A stretch of DNA of 64,000 bases. Origin: Methanobacteriaceae archaeon. Lineage in GTDB: Archaea > Methanobacteriota > Methanobacteria > Methanobacteriales > Methanobacteriaceae. Position numbers and translations under genes: made by a program. The notes beneath the pieces are model-generated. The model was not told the DNA's origin. It was given only the letters and a program-made list of their open reading frames with translations, and did not search any database. The DNA is taken from positions 310,001 through 374,000 of the forward strand of contig JACBOA010000001.1 of NCBI GenBank assembly GCA_013403005.1, read 5' to 3'. This document shows positions 35,285-44,818 of the stretch, in pieces. Position 1 is the stretch's first letter. Each line of letters starts with the position of its first letter.

Positions 35285-36565
35285 TTATTTTTTGTCTTTC
35301 ATTTCCTGGGTCTGGTGATGTATAACCACTTTATTATCTGGTATGTCCCGGTAAATTATGGCACCGGATCCCACGGATGAATTTAAACCCACAGTAACCC
35401 CGGGATTAAAACTGGAGTTTATACCAGTTTTTACCCCATCAGCGAAGATCACTCCCATTTTACGCCTTCCACTGTCAATTCTTTTCCCCTTCACCGTGAC
35501 TTTAACTCCTCCGTCATCAAAGCGCAGGTTGGCAATGTTGGTACCGGCGGCAATGTTACAGTCAGCTCCAATAATGGAATCACCCACATAAGAGAGATGG
35601 TTTACATTGGTTCCATCCATAATAATTGAATTTTTTATTTCAACAGCGTTACCCACATTAACGTTATTCCCGATTGAGGTGTGTTTGCGCAGGAAGGTGT
35701 TAGGCCCCACATCGCAGTTTTCACCGATATAAACCGGGCCCATAATATAAGTACCGGAACGGATAATACTGCCTTTTTTAAGTATTAGGGGTCCGTGGAT
35801 GGTTACTCCTTCCTCCACTTCACCTTCAATTTTTGATTCTGATAATTCCAAAAAGTGTTCGTTCAATTCCAGAAATTCCCAGGGACGCCCCACATCGATC
35901 CATTTATCATGGGATACCAGGCCTAAAACCTTCTCACCCTGTTTAATTTGAATTTTCAAAGAGTCAGTTATTTCATATTCTCCTCTTTCGGATTTTTCAG
36001 TTTTAACAATGGCCTTGAATATGTTCTCATCAAAAAGATAGATCCCGGCATTTATAAGGTTACTGGGAGCTTCACCAGGGGATGGTTTTTCCACAATGTC
36101 TTTAATACAGTCATCTTCAAGCTCCACCACTCCAAAAGAGGAAGGATCATCAACTTCAGTGAGAACCAGAATAGAATGCGCCTGAGATTCATTATATTTA
36201 TTTATTAAACTTTTTATGAGGGAATTACCCAGAATTATATCTCCGTTGGTTACTATGAAGGCGTCATCATCTTTTTTTATTGTATTTGCTACTTGGCCAA
36301 TGGCATGAGCAGTTCCCAAACGTTCTTTCTGGGTCACGTAGTTAATATTAACCCCTAAACTTTTCCCATCTTTGAAATGTTCTTCCACTGCTTCTTTATG
36401 GTAACCCACGACCATAGTGATGTCGGTTATCCCCGCATCACGCAATGCCTTAACATTATACTCCAGGAGAGGTTTTCCACCTACTGGAAGCATGGTTTTA
36501 GGTCTGGTGAGTGTTAGAGGTCTCATTCTGGTTCCTTCACCTGCGGTAAGTATAACTGCCCTCAT
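35285..36565 (-). CDS. glmU: Bifunctional GlmU-type sugar-1-phosphate nucleotidylyltransferase/acetyltransferase
   Basis: A 426-residue enzyme. The N-terminal nucleotidyltransferase has 'ILTAGEGTRMRPLTLTRPK' at residues 5-23 and a metal-binding Asp in 'VTNGDI'. From about residue 245 a left-handed beta-helix with hexapeptide repeats begins ('GPVYIGENCDVGPNTFLR', 'VGNAVEIKNSIIMDG'). In archaea such enzymes acetylate GlcN-1-P and transfer UMP to give UDP-GlcNAc. The adjacent glmM gene makes GlcN-1-P, which supports this role. UDP-GlcNAc feeds pseudomurein and glycan synthesis in Methanobacteriales. GAGGAG precedes the ATG. Confidence 0.92.
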   Translation of the reverse strand: MRAVILTAGEGTRMRPLTLTRPKTMLPVGGKPLLEYNVKALRDAGITDITMVVGYHKEAVEEHFKDGKSLGVNINYVTQKERLGTAHAIGQVANTIKKDDDAFIVTNGDIILGNSLIKSLINKYNESQAHSILVLTEVDDPSSFGVVELEDDCIKDIVEKPSPGEAPSNLINAGIYLFDENIFKAIVKTEKSERGEYEITDSLKIQIKQGEKVLGLVSHDKWIDVGRPWEFLELNEHFLELSESKIEGEVEEGVTIHGPLILKKGSIIRSGTYIMGPVYIGENCDVGPNTFLRKHTSIGNNVNVGNAVEIKNSIIMDGTNVNHLSYVGDSIIGADCNIAAGTNIANLRFDDGGVKVTVKGKRIDSGRRKMGVIFADGVKTGINSSFNPGVTVGLNSSVGSGAIIYRDIPDNKVVIHHQTQEMKDKK

Positions 36566-36823
36566 ATAAAACTCCTCTTTAATATCTGATCAGTTTAAGG
36601 AATTATTAACCTTCTGATTGGTCGTTCTTAACCCTTATTGACGGCACATAATGTTTTTTCCTATTAGGATTGACTTTGACCTGTTGTTTGCCCAGAAGGT
36701 TAGGGGTAACCTTGTTTTCAATTCATAAAAATTTTTAAAACTATTAACTAACCTTTTTAATTGAACTTTTTTTATTAGTTTGTAATTAATATAAGTTTAT
36801 AATAAATTCTTCAAATAATAGTT

Positions 36824-38302
36824 TTAAAGTAAACTGCGAATGAATTCTGCGGACTTTTCATGTATCTCCTGGGCTTTATCCTGGGTTTTGCCTTCAAGGG
36901 TTATTCTTACGAAGGACTCAGTTCCTGAGGGTCTTACCAGAACCCAGCTACCATCTCTAAACGATATTCTCACCCCATCTTTACGGTTAATATCTTCCAC
37001 ATCCTCAAAAATCTGGGAAAGATCTGAATTGACTTTTCCCATTATCATCTCTTTTTGATCATCCCTGCAGTCAATTTTATCCCTTATGGTGGGGAAACTG
37101 GGAACATCATCCAGGAGCTTGGAGAGAGGTCCTCTCTTTTGAACCAGTTCTATAACCCTCAGAGCGGATAATATTCCATCAGGACACATGCAGAACTGGG
37201 GATGCAGCCATGTGCCTGAGGGTTCTCCTCCGAACCTGGCAAGGGGTTCATCATGATTTTGGTTTAGTTGGTGGATCATCTCTGCCACATGCACATCCCC
37301 CACCTTTGTTCGCTCTACTGTACCACCTACTTCTTCCAGTGCACGGTCAATGCAGGCGGATGCATCTACAGTGGTAACTACACAACCTCCCATCTCTGCT
37401 GAAACCAGAGCCAGTAGTTTATCGAAATCAGCCATTCTCCCCTTATCATCCACAGCCACCATTCGATCAGCATCACCGTCATGGGCTATCCCCAAGTCGG
37501 CACCAGTTGCCTTCACCACTTTCATAAGTTCCTTTAAGTTAGCAGCGGATGGTTCTGGTTTTCTGCCAGGGAAGAAACCATCTGGTTGAGCATTTAAACT
37601 TACCACCTTGCATCCTGCTTTTCTTAAAATTAGGGGTGAAAGATAAGATGCAGCACCATTGGCACAATCCACAACCACTTTAAGACCGGGTTTGATGTCC
37701 ATTAAATTCAGTAAGTCTTCAATATAATCATTAACAATGGGGCTTTTGTCTTCAATTTTCCCTATATCCTGCCAGGGTGCCTTAAAGAAATCTTTTTCAT
37801 GGATTATTTTTTCAATGGCCCGTTCCTGTTTTTGAAGGTAGGCCATGCCATCTGGATTCCAGAGTTTAATCCCATTATCTGGAGAGGGATTATGTGATGC
37901 AGTAATCATAACTCCTGCATCTGCCCCTAGTTTCATGGTTGCATAGCCGACTACTGGTGTGGGAACCATTCCCAGACTTAAAACATGGCAACCTCCTTCT
38001 AGGATACCGGAGGTCACTGCTCTTTCCAGCATTAAATTGGAGGTTCGAGTGTCATAACCCACAACTACTCTACTTCCTTTCCCAAGGTAAGTTGAAACAG
38101 CTTTACCTACCTTTAGTGCTAATTCGGGGGTTATTTCGTCTTCTATTTTTCCCCTTATTCCAGAGGTGCCGAAAAGTTTGGGAATATTAGTTTCAGATTC
38201 AGAAATACCTCTTTTAGACTTATCAATATCATTTTTTGTTTCAGAAGTAATATTTTTAGATTTAGGAATATCATCTTTAGAAATATCAGGATCCATATTC
38301 AA
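36824..38302 (-). CDS. glmM: Phosphoglucosamine mutase with repeat-bearing N-terminal extension
   Basis: A 492-residue member of the alpha-D-phosphohexomutase family that interconverts GlcN-6-P and GlcN-1-P. The phosphoserine loop 'TASHNPSPDNGIKLW' has S136, the metal loop is 'IAHDGDADRM', the sugar-binding loop is 'RFGGEPSGTW', and the phosphate-binding 'RPSGTESFVRI' is near the C-terminus. The family start 'KLFGTSGIRG' is preceded here by about 41 extra residues made of a degenerate seven-residue repeat (DIPKSKN, ITSETKN, DIDKSKR, GISESET). The start is a TTG overlapping the apgM stop (TTGA) or an ATG two codons later. Confidence 0.92.
   Translation of the reverse strand: MNMDPDISKDDIPKSKNITSETKNDIDKSKRGISESETNIPKLFGTSGIRGKIEDEITPELALKVGKAVSTYLGKGSRVVVGYDTRTSNLMLERAVTSGILEGGCHVLSLGMVPTPVVGYATMKLGADAGVMITASHNPSPDNGIKLWNPDGMAYLQKQERAIEKIIHEKDFFKAPWQDIGKIEDKSPIVNDYIEDLLNLMDIKPGLKVVVDCANGAASYLSPLILRKAGCKVVSLNAQPDGFFPGRKPEPSAANLKELMKVVKATGADLGIAHDGDADRMVAVDDKGRMADFDKLLALVSAEMGGCVVTTVDASACIDRALEEVGGTVERTKVGDVHVAEMIHQLNQNHDEPLARFGGEPSGTWLHPQFCMCPDGILSALRVIELVQKRGPLSKLLDDVPSFPTIRDKIDCRDDQKEMIMGKVNSDLSQIFEDVEDINRKDGVRISFRDGSWVLVRPSGTESFVRITLEGKTQDKAQEIHEKSAEFIRSLL
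38178..38287 (-). repeat. In-frame 21-bp tandem repeat at the 5' end of glmM
   Basis: About four and a half imperfect copies of a 21-base unit of the form GATATTNNTAAATCTAAA plus three bases encode seven-residue units with Ile at the second position and Ser/Thr-Lys/Glu tails. The repeat lies just before the canonical GlmM start motif and just after the apgM stop. Confidence 0.65.
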
Positions 38303-39525
38303 GCCCCAAATTTACTGGATCGGTTCATAAGGTCCATAAGTATGTTCATAATGTCACTGCCTCTGATGCGGCACAGGCCGCCACGGGTTGCAGATCTTTC
38401 ATTGAATTTATCAACCTGATCCACCCGGACATCGGGTCCCTTAATAACCAGGGGAACCGGGTCTCCAGTATGGTCCATTACCGAGATAGGTGTGGAATGA
38501 TCAGCAGTTAAAATGAAATAAACATCTTCAACTTCCATCACTTTACCCACCACACCATCAACCTTTTCTATGAATTCAACTTTTTCATCCAGGTTGCCAT
38601 CGTGTCCGGCTTCATCTGCACCATCTATATTAATCAGGATGAAATCATAATCCGCTGTTGCGGTTTCCAGGATTTTGTTGGTGATGTTATCAATGTTCGT
38701 GTCCACTCCGCCAGTAGCTCCTTCAACTTCAATAACATCCATCCCAGTAATATTTGCAATTCCATGAATAAGCCCAGTTTCAGCGATACACGCGGATTTT
38801 AGACCGTACTTGTCATTAAATGCCTCTACATCTGGAACCGCCCCTGCACCTCGAGGAACAGTGACGTTGGCTGGATTTTCACCATTTCTTATCCGTTCAA
38901 TATTAACTGGATGGTCCTTCAAAAGATGGTAGGACTCCTTAATAACTTTGTTTAAAATTTCAGCAGTTTTATCCGCTTCTGGGGAACCATCCAGCCCCTT
39001 TACTTTTTTAACTTTTTTCCCATCATATTTGGGATCCGCATCAGAGATCTGGTCAGATAATCCTTCTCCTCTTAAAACTAAAACTGCTCGGTGGCCGGTG
39101 GATTCTTTGAAGATGATCTCCACATCTTCTTCAATATCCATAGAATTGAGTGTTTCTACTAAATCTTTGGTCCCTTCCCTAATTCTACCAGCTCTGCGGT
39201 CAGTAATTATTCCCTGGTCATTAAGAGTGGAGAAATTACAGCGAAATGCTATATCTCCTGGTAGTACATTCACACCCACTCCGGCTGCTTCAAAGGGCCC
39301 TCTGCCCGTGTAAACTTGGTAAGGATCATAACCCAGTATGGAGAGGTGGGCCGTGTCACTACCAGGTCTTATACCTGGTTTTATGGAGTCCATAATCCCA
39401 TTTACTCCTAACTTGGCCATTCGATCCATATTAGGGGTTTTTGCTGCTTCTAATGGGGTTTTGTTGCCTAATTCCTTAAGGGGACGGTCTGCCATTCCAT
39501 CAATTATCATTATGATTCCCTTCAT
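38299..39525 (-). CDS. apgM: 2,3-bisphosphoglycerate-independent phosphoglycerate mutase, archaeal ApgM type
   Basis: A 408-residue alkaline-phosphatase-superfamily mutase that interconverts 3- and 2-phosphoglycerate. It begins 'IIMIDGMADRPLKELGNKTP', with the catalytic 'RPGSDTAHLSILGYDP' (nucleophile Ser) near residue 52, and ends with metal ligands in 'NIDGADEAGHDG' and 'ILTADHSTPISVMDHTGDPVP'. This is the archaeal aPGM type, shorter than bacterial iPGM. GGTGATAAT precedes the ATG. It starts four bases after the DUF92 stop and its own stop overlaps the glmM start, so translation is probably coupled through all three. Confidence 0.95.
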   Translation of the reverse strand: MKGIIMIIDGMADRPLKELGNKTPLEAAKTPNMDRMAKLGVNGIMDSIKPGIRPGSDTAHLSILGYDPYQVYTGRGPFEAAGVGVNVLPGDIAFRCNFSTLNDQGIITDRRAGRIREGTKDLVETLNSMDIEEDVEIIFKESTGHRAVLVLRGEGLSDQISDADPKYDGKKVKKVKGLDGSPEADKTAEILNKVIKESYHLLKDHPVNIERIRNGENPANVTVPRGAGAVPDVEAFNDKYGLKSACIAETGLIHGIANITGMDVIEVEGATGGVDTNIDNITNKILETATADYDFILINIDGADEAGHDGNLDEKVEFIEKVDGVVGKVMEVEDVYFILTADHSTPISVMDHTGDPVPLVIKGPDVRVDQVDKFNERSATRGGLCRIRGSDIMNILMDLMNRSSKFGA

Positions 39526-39529
39526 ATTA

Positions 39530-40207
39530 TCACCATATCAACCATACCATGATATTACCCAATAAAGCTCCGGCTAATGTAGCCAGGAGATTAACATGTT
39601 CATTGGTGAGGTAACCTTTGATTTCCAGAACTGCTCCCAGGATACTATCCACAAAGCAGCCAAAAGTCCCGGCAACCACGGCTATTAACATTGTTCTGGT
39701 CAGATCAGGATACACTCCCAGAATATAAGCGGCTAATCCAATCAGAGCAGCTCCTAAAATTCCTGCAGCAGTCCCTAATACTGATATTCCTCCATCTGTA
39801 CCTGGAGGGACTTTTTTAAAGTTAGTTATAAGGCGGGGGGTGCTTACTACTCCCACCTCGCTGGCCATGGTATCAGAGGTTGCTGTGGCTATTGAACCAA
39901 TGAATCCTGCATAGTTACCAAATGCAGCCATTACAAAGGCAACAATACCATTGGAAACCACATTTTTAATGGTTCTGGTGCCTTCGTAGACTCCAATTTC
40001 TTTCTTATAATCATGTTTGTATCGGGTGAATGCCACACCCAGAATGAGAAATAAAAATATTAAAAAAAGCCAGTTCACACCGGCGGCGAAGATGATGATC
40101 ACGCCCATTATGATCATGAAAATGGATCCCAGGAGATCTAGGGCTTTTCTTGCGTAGGTAATGAGCCCTATCATCACCAGGAGGACCACATATTCCCAGC
40201 TAATCAT
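39530..40207 (-). CDS. DUF92/TMEM19 family integral membrane protein
   Basis: A 225-residue membrane protein with about six helices. It has the DUF92 signature 'SNGIVAFVMAAFGNYAGFIGSIATATSDTMASEVG' in the first half, given here in parts: 'SNGIVAFVMAAFG' and 'IATATSDTMASEVG'. The second half has 'VPPGTDGGISVLGTAAG'. Plant relatives (VTE6) phosphorylate phytyl phosphate, so a kinase acting on polyprenyl phosphates is conceivable; in archaea it is untested. It starts 12 bases after rps3ae and four bases before apgM, so it is in the same operon. Confidence 0.87.
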   Translation of the reverse strand: MISWEYVVLLVMIGLITYARKALDLLGSIFMIIMGVIIIFAAGVNWLFLIFLFLILGVAFTRYKHDYKKEIGVYEGTRTIKNVVSNGIVAFVMAAFGNYAGFIGSIATATSDTMASEVGVVSTPRLITNFKKVPPGTDGGISVLGTAAGILGAALIGLAAYILGVYPDLTRTMLIAVVAGTFGCFVDSILGAVLEIKGYLTNEHVNLLATLAGALLGNIMVWLIW

Positions 40208-40219
40208 CTATCTCCCAGA

Positions 40220-40826
<607 letters not shown>

Positions 40827-40850
40827 ATTCGTATTTCGTATCATTTTGTA

Positions 40851-40865
40851 AGTATTTTATACAGA
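40851..40865 (-). promoter_or_regulatory. TATA box for rps3ae operon
   Basis: The minus-strand stretch CTGTATAAAATACT lies about 45-50 bases before the rps3ae ATG. Transcription would begin about 20-25 bases before the start codon, just upstream of the GTGAT ribosome binding site. Confidence 0.5.
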
Positions 40866-41153
40866 ATTCGCGATTCAATAGATAAATCTCTAAAAATCAC
40901 AACTAATCTAAAAGTTTAGAATCATTTATTATAAATCTCATTCATGGTTTATAAATATTGTCAAAATAGTAAAACTAGGGGAAAATCATTTCATAGAGTC
41001 AGTATTCCCCTGTATTATTTTTAACCCGAATTGAAATATTGCCCCTGATTTGGATTAAATATTGATTTGATTTACTTTTTGTTTGGTTCGCTGATTTGAC
41101 TATCAAAAAGACTGAAATGAATATAGCTGAATTCTAATAGGTTCCCAATAGGT
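40866..41153. other. AT-rich gap without visible genes
   Basis: About 290 bases between the rps3ae promoter and the end of the small membrane protein gene. I see no supported reading frame, RNA gene or repeat. Confidence 0.4.
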
Positions 41154-41585
41154 TCAGGCATACCAGGCAACAAGAACAATAAAAATACCACTTAATAAGT
41201 TAGCCAGGAACCAACCCACCTTTCCTGAACTGCTTCGGTATTTGCAACCCCTACTTTCCTGGTTCCTACTCCAGAACCAGAAACTGATGCTATGGTATAT
41301 AAATATCACTCCTGGAATCCAGGCCAGTTTATAACTCCACTGAGCACTGAAGATGAGTCCCACTCCAATGAAACCATAAATCCAACCAATAACAATATCC
41401 GCCATAGCCAGGCCTTTCTCATAATCTTTATACTCTTCCAAGATTCCCTTCTCAGCTATACCTAACTCGACAGCCCGGTTCCAATCAACAATACTTATGA
41501 GTTGGCCAATGAAATGGAAAACAAAACCAATTATTAGAACCAAAATTCCGGATAGGATATGGGCATAGGGAAATAATTCAATCAA
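41154..41585 (-). CDS. Small membrane protein of unknown function
   Basis: A protein of about 143 residues with four hydrophobic helices: 'AHILSGILVLIIGFVFHFIG', 'MADIVIGWIYGFIGVGLIF', 'AWIPGVIFIYHSISFWF' and the C-terminal 'GWFLANLLSGIFIVLVAWY'. Charged loops separate them. I recognise no family. The start is set at a TTG directly after GGGGGAGGTGAGG, an almost perfect Shine-Dalgarno; a GTG two codons upstream lies inside that site. The next gene is divergent. Confidence 0.72.
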   Translation of the reverse strand: MIELFPYAHILSGILVLIIGFVFHFIGQLISIVDWNRAVELGIAEKGILEEYKDYEKGLAMADIVIGWIYGFIGVGLIFSAQWSYKLAWIPGVIFIYHSISFWFWSRNQESRGCKYRSSSGKVGWFLANLLSGIFIVLVAWYA

Positions 41586-41802
41586 CCTCACCTCCCCCTA
41601 AAATATGTGTAGGGTACTTGGTACTCAGTGTAGGTAAAACCTTTCATAAACTTTTTATCTCATGATGTATATAATCTTATTAATCAATGATTTACTAATT
41701 GGGCTTAAAGCTTAGAATTTTGGATTTATAATATTTTAAACGAATTAAAATAAAAAAATAACCTTTATTTCGGTGTAATTTAAAAAGGGGGGGTGTAATT
41801 CA

Positions 41803-42273
41803 ATGTGGCAAGTATCAAACAAGCTCTGGGTAATAACTACAGCTCCTTTAGTGTTGGTGGGAGTGGGAATGATTGTTTATGGTTTAATGGTATCCCCAGA
41901 AGCTCTGAATGATGATGGATATCCACTTAACAATTTTCTATTTATAATGGGTGGCGCATTCATAGTTTTTCCACTTTTAGGAGCTTTAGGAGTTTATTAT
42001 TATTACAAAAGGATCAATGATCGGGAAACATACCTCTTGAATGAGGGTATAAGGGGTGAAGCAGAGATTCTGAGCCGGGAACAGACTGGAACTTATATCA
42101 ATGAGCAACCACAAGTCAAATTCAAACTCAGAATTACCACACCTGCAGAAACATACGAGTTGGAACATAAAGAAATAGTAAACCTACTGGATATGGGTTC
42201 CATTCCGGTTGGTAGGAAAGTTACAGTAATGATTCATCCGGATAATCCTAAAGACATTCTCCTGGTTTTATAA
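41803..42273 (+). CDS. Two-helix membrane protein with DUF3592-like domain
   Basis: A 156-residue protein. Two membrane helices (about residues 10-30 and 47-68) frame a short outer loop. The C-terminal half (about 80-156) is a beta-rich domain resembling DUF3592 ('GEAEILSREQTGTYINEQPQ', 'GRKVTVMIHPDNPKDILL'), a domain of unknown function found in bacterial and archaeal membrane proteins. A run of seven G residues lies ahead of the ATG as ribosome binding site. No operon partner is evident. Confidence 0.75.
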   Translation: MWQVSNKLWVITTAPLVLVGVGMIVYGLMVSPEALNDDGYPLNNFLFIMGGAFIVFPLLGALGVYYYYKRINDRETYLLNEGIRGEAEILSREQTGTYINEQPQVKFKLRITTPAETYELEHKEIVNLLDMGSIPVGRKVTVMIHPDNPKDILLVL

Positions 42274-42338
42274 AGATATTTTTTTACTGATAGGGAGATT
42301 TTTTTAGTTTTTACCTGGATAGATCTACTTAGGAAGTT

Positions 42339-42671
42339 TTATTCATAAATTTTATTCATAAATATTTCATGGTCTATGAAACGCTTTAAAACTTCTTCAA
42401 CACTCCCTTCATCTTCAACTAGTTTTAAATTTGCTTTTTTAATACCATATTTTGCTTTCATACCAGCTTGAGCTGCAATAATGACTTGGCAGTCTCCCAG
42501 GATCTGGAGGCCCTTGTGCCACTGGTGTTTTTCTTCAGGGTTAATATGGGTCTTAATATATTCAATAAATTCCGCATCATCCCCACCATCCCACTGGTAT
42601 ATGGCAAATCCCTTGGCCCTGCCAAAATGATCTGCATTAATCTGGTCTGAAGTTGCCACTGCAATTCTCAT
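42339..42671 (-). CDS. NifX/NifB-family dinitrogenase iron-molybdenum cofactor domain protein
   Basis: A 110-residue single-domain protein of the dinitrogenase Fe-Mo cofactor biosynthesis family: 'RIAVATSDQINADHFGRAKGF' near the start (quoted as 'ATSDQINADHFGRAKGF') and 'DCQVIIAAQAGMKAKYGI' in the middle. Members bind Fe-S or Mo-containing cofactor intermediates. Methanogens carry many such stand-alone proteins, most not linked to nitrogenase, and no nif genes are nearby. The ATG beginning MRIAVATS has GGAAAGGGA upstream and is preferred to an ATG nine codons earlier. Confidence 0.87.
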   Translation of the reverse strand: MRIAVATSDQINADHFGRAKGFAIYQWDGGDDAEFIEYIKTHINPEEKHQWHKGLQILGDCQVIIAAQAGMKAKYGIKKANLKLVEDEGSVEEVLKRFIDHEIFMNKIYE

Positions 42672-42740
42672 ATAGGGTCCCTTTCCTTTAATTGGCAAAT
42701 AATATTATTTTTCTATAATTTTATGCCATTATTTTTATTA

Positions 42741-43478
42741 TTATTTTATGCATACAAAAACCGGTCTTTCACCGGATTTATCATCCCATGCAAGATCCTC
42801 ATAGTTACTGTAGATGTGACATTGGAACCCGGTTTCTTCCAGAATCCTCATTACATCCCGTGTGGAAAAAACACCAATCTGGTGCTGGTCAATTTCAAAA
42901 TCCATCACTCCATCTTCTTTAATCAGGAAGACAAAGTTGGCATTGAAAACTCCATCATAGAGCCGGCTCTGGGATATCCTGGCCAGCTGAAGATCTCCTT
43001 CAACTACCGCATCAACCAGCATCCTTCCTTCTTCCCAATTTTCAGTACAGAATCCCAAATCGAATATTAAAACTCCACCAACTTTTAAATGACTATAAAA
43101 ATTTTTAAATGTTTTTTCAAGGTCAATAAGGTTGGTGTGGTAGTTTATAGATGAAAAAAGGCAGATTATAACATCGAATTCATGTTGCAAGTCCAGTTCT
43201 CTCATGTCACCCTGGATTAACTCCATTTCCGGAACCTTTTCATGGGCAATATGTAACATATCCTCATTTAAATCCAATCCCACTATCTGGAATGAATCTT
43301 GAAGGTACTGGGCATGATTACCAGTTCCACAGGCCACATCAAGAAGATGATTACCATCAGATGTTTTAAACTGGTCTACAACCATTTTCACAAATTCTGC
43401 TTCTCCAGAATAATCCATCCATTGGTAGATAAGGTCATAGTAAGGTGCGAATTTCCGGTAAAGTTGCTGTTCGGGCAT
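42741..43478 (-). CDS. Class I SAM-dependent methyltransferase
   Basis: A 245-residue Rossmann-fold methyltransferase with the SAM-binding 'LLDVACGTGNHAQYL' at about residues 40-54, the acidic 'VGLDLNEDML', 'GDMRELDL' and 'FDVIICLFSSINYH' motifs in order. The C-terminal part includes a beta-rich insertion similar to that of small-molecule methyltransferases. The substrate is unknown. No strong Shine-Dalgarno is seen before the ATG. Neighbours do not suggest a pathway. Confidence 0.87.
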   Translation of the reverse strand: MPEQQLYRKFAPYYDLIYQWMDYSGEAEFVKMVVDQFKTSDGNHLLDVACGTGNHAQYLQDSFQIVGLDLNEDMLHIAHEKVPEMELIQGDMRELDLQHEFDVIICLFSSINYHTNLIDLEKTFKNFYSHLKVGGVLIFDLGFCTENWEEGRMLVDAVVEGDLQLARISQSRLYDGVFNANFVFLIKEDGVMDFEIDQHQIGVFSTRDVMRILEETGFQCHIYSNYEDLAWDDKSGERPVFVCIK

Positions 43479-43630
43479 AGTATCATTAAAAGGTTTGTAA
43501 AGGATTAATATCTTATTAATATCTTATTAATGGTGATGTTTTAATTCTGATGTTACTTTGGATAGTCTTTTTTTCTTAATCTAATCTTAATAGTACTTCT
43601 GTTCAGTTATATGGGTATGGCGAAAGATTA

Positions 43631-44197
43631 TCATTTAATCTTTTTTATGAGTTGGGCAACGTTATCTGCAAATCTTTGAATGGTTTCGATTCCTTCAGTA
43701 TCCTCTTCAACTTCTCCTGGCTTCCACCCGAAGACCATGTTCCAGTAGGTGCTTCCCGGGACGATCATGTCATTTATGAAGAAGAACATGAGCATTTCCT
43801 GTATGGTGGCAGTGTGACCACCTCTCCGGGCCACAGCAATGGGACCGCCCACTTTCCATGATAAGAAATTTCCTGAAACCCTGCTGACCATTCCAATTCT
43901 CTGCAGGGCTGACATCATCTCACCCCTTGCTGTTCCAAAGTATACGGGTGAACCAACAATGAAACCGTCTGCTAATTTTATTTTTTCAATGATTTCGTTG
44001 AGACCATCTTTAAGGGCGCATTGGTGTAATTCAGAGCATTTTCCACAGGCAATACAGGAACGGATTTTCATCTGCCTTAAAGATATTATTTCAGTTTCAA
44101 GTCCCTTTTCTTCTATGGTCTTGGCACATTCTTCCAGTACTTGCATGGTATTACTTTCTTTACGGGGGCTGGCGCATAAAATTAAAACTTTACTCAT
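43631..44197 (-). CDS. Iron-sulfur flavoprotein / NADPH-dependent FMN reductase family
   Basis: A 188-residue flavodoxin-fold protein. 'LCASPRKESNTMQVLE' binds the FMN phosphate and 'GFIVGSPVYFGTARGEMMSAL' lies next to the isoalloxazine ring. The compact motif 'CIACGKCSELHQC' (about residues 48-60) resembles the cluster-binding segment of archaeal iron-sulfur flavoproteins (Isf). Isf-type proteins move electrons or reduce oxygen and peroxide in methanogens. GGGAGG lies seven bases before the ATG. Confidence 0.88.
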   Translation of the reverse strand: MSKVLILCASPRKESNTMQVLEECAKTIEEKGLETEIISLRQMKIRSCIACGKCSELHQCALKDGLNEIIEKIKLADGFIVGSPVYFGTARGEMMSALQRIGMVSRVSGNFLSWKVGGPIAVARRGGHTATIQEMLMFFFINDMIVPGSTYWNMVFGWKPGEVEEDTEGIETIQRFADNVAQLIKKIK

Positions 44198-44818
44198 AAA
44201 AAACCTCCCTAAATATCTTTTTTATTTTATTTTTTTATCTTCATATTCATATTAGTCTACAACTATTTTAAATCTATAAATATTATTTGAACAATTATTT
44301 TATTATTTTGGCTTTTTTAAATCCCTGCATCATTATCAAATCCAATATTTATTGTTATTATTATCTGAATGTCTGCTTAGGACTCTAAATTTATTTCTAT
44401 TGGTTTTCGCTCTTTAGATCGACACTTCTTCAACTTTATTCTAAGTAAGGTCGATAATTTTTTTTTTGGTTTAAAGTTACCAAAAATGGGGTATTTTTAA
44501 CATTTTTCATTTACCAATTGACCTATAATTGTTTTTAATTTGTTTTTAATAAATATAATGTCGTTTATTTCATGATTCTAAATTATTTTAGCCTTTTTTG
44601 GATTAGATCGTTAAAACACATCTTAAATTCGTGTGAAAAAAATTATATGTAGGTTATAGTCATATATTAATATTAGAAATCGTCATAAATATCATTAAAA
44701 TAAAAGAATTTGCAAATTCTCAATCAATGCAGTCATGACCATAAACTTCTCTAATGGTGATAAAAAGTGCATAAATTTCATTGAAAAATGAAGAAAAATT
44801 AAAAGGAGGTGAGAAATA
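44198..44818. other. 620-base AT-rich gap upstream of the propeller protein gene
   Basis: This is the longest gap in the window. It consists of AT-rich DNA with T runs near 44457-44470 and no supported reading frame, RNA gene or clear repeat. It should hold the divergent promoters of the flavoprotein and the propeller gene. Confidence 0.45.
44805..44812 (+). promoter_or_regulatory. Consensus Shine-Dalgarno of propeller gene
   Basis: GGAGGTGA, a full match to the archaeal anti-SD, lies six bases before the ATG of the secreted propeller protein, suggesting efficient translation. Confidence 0.8.

Noticed and set aside
36600..36725. A 36-codon minus-strand frame between glmM and glmU with protein-like composition (GKQQVKVNPNRKKHYVP)
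   Set aside because: No start codon or ribosome binding site is present in frame; probably chance or a decayed remnant.
42339..42671. NifX-like protein as evidence for nitrogen fixation
   Set aside because: Single-domain members are widespread in methanogens outside nif clusters, and no nif genes are seen here.
43515..43560. TGATG/CTGATG elements resembling a C/D box small RNA
   Set aside because: The C box is not a full RTGATGA and the box spacing does not fit a C/D guide RNA.
44198..44818. The long gap as a possible structured RNA gene
   Set aside because: Very AT-rich with no GC-rich helices; RNAs of this order normally stand out by GC content.
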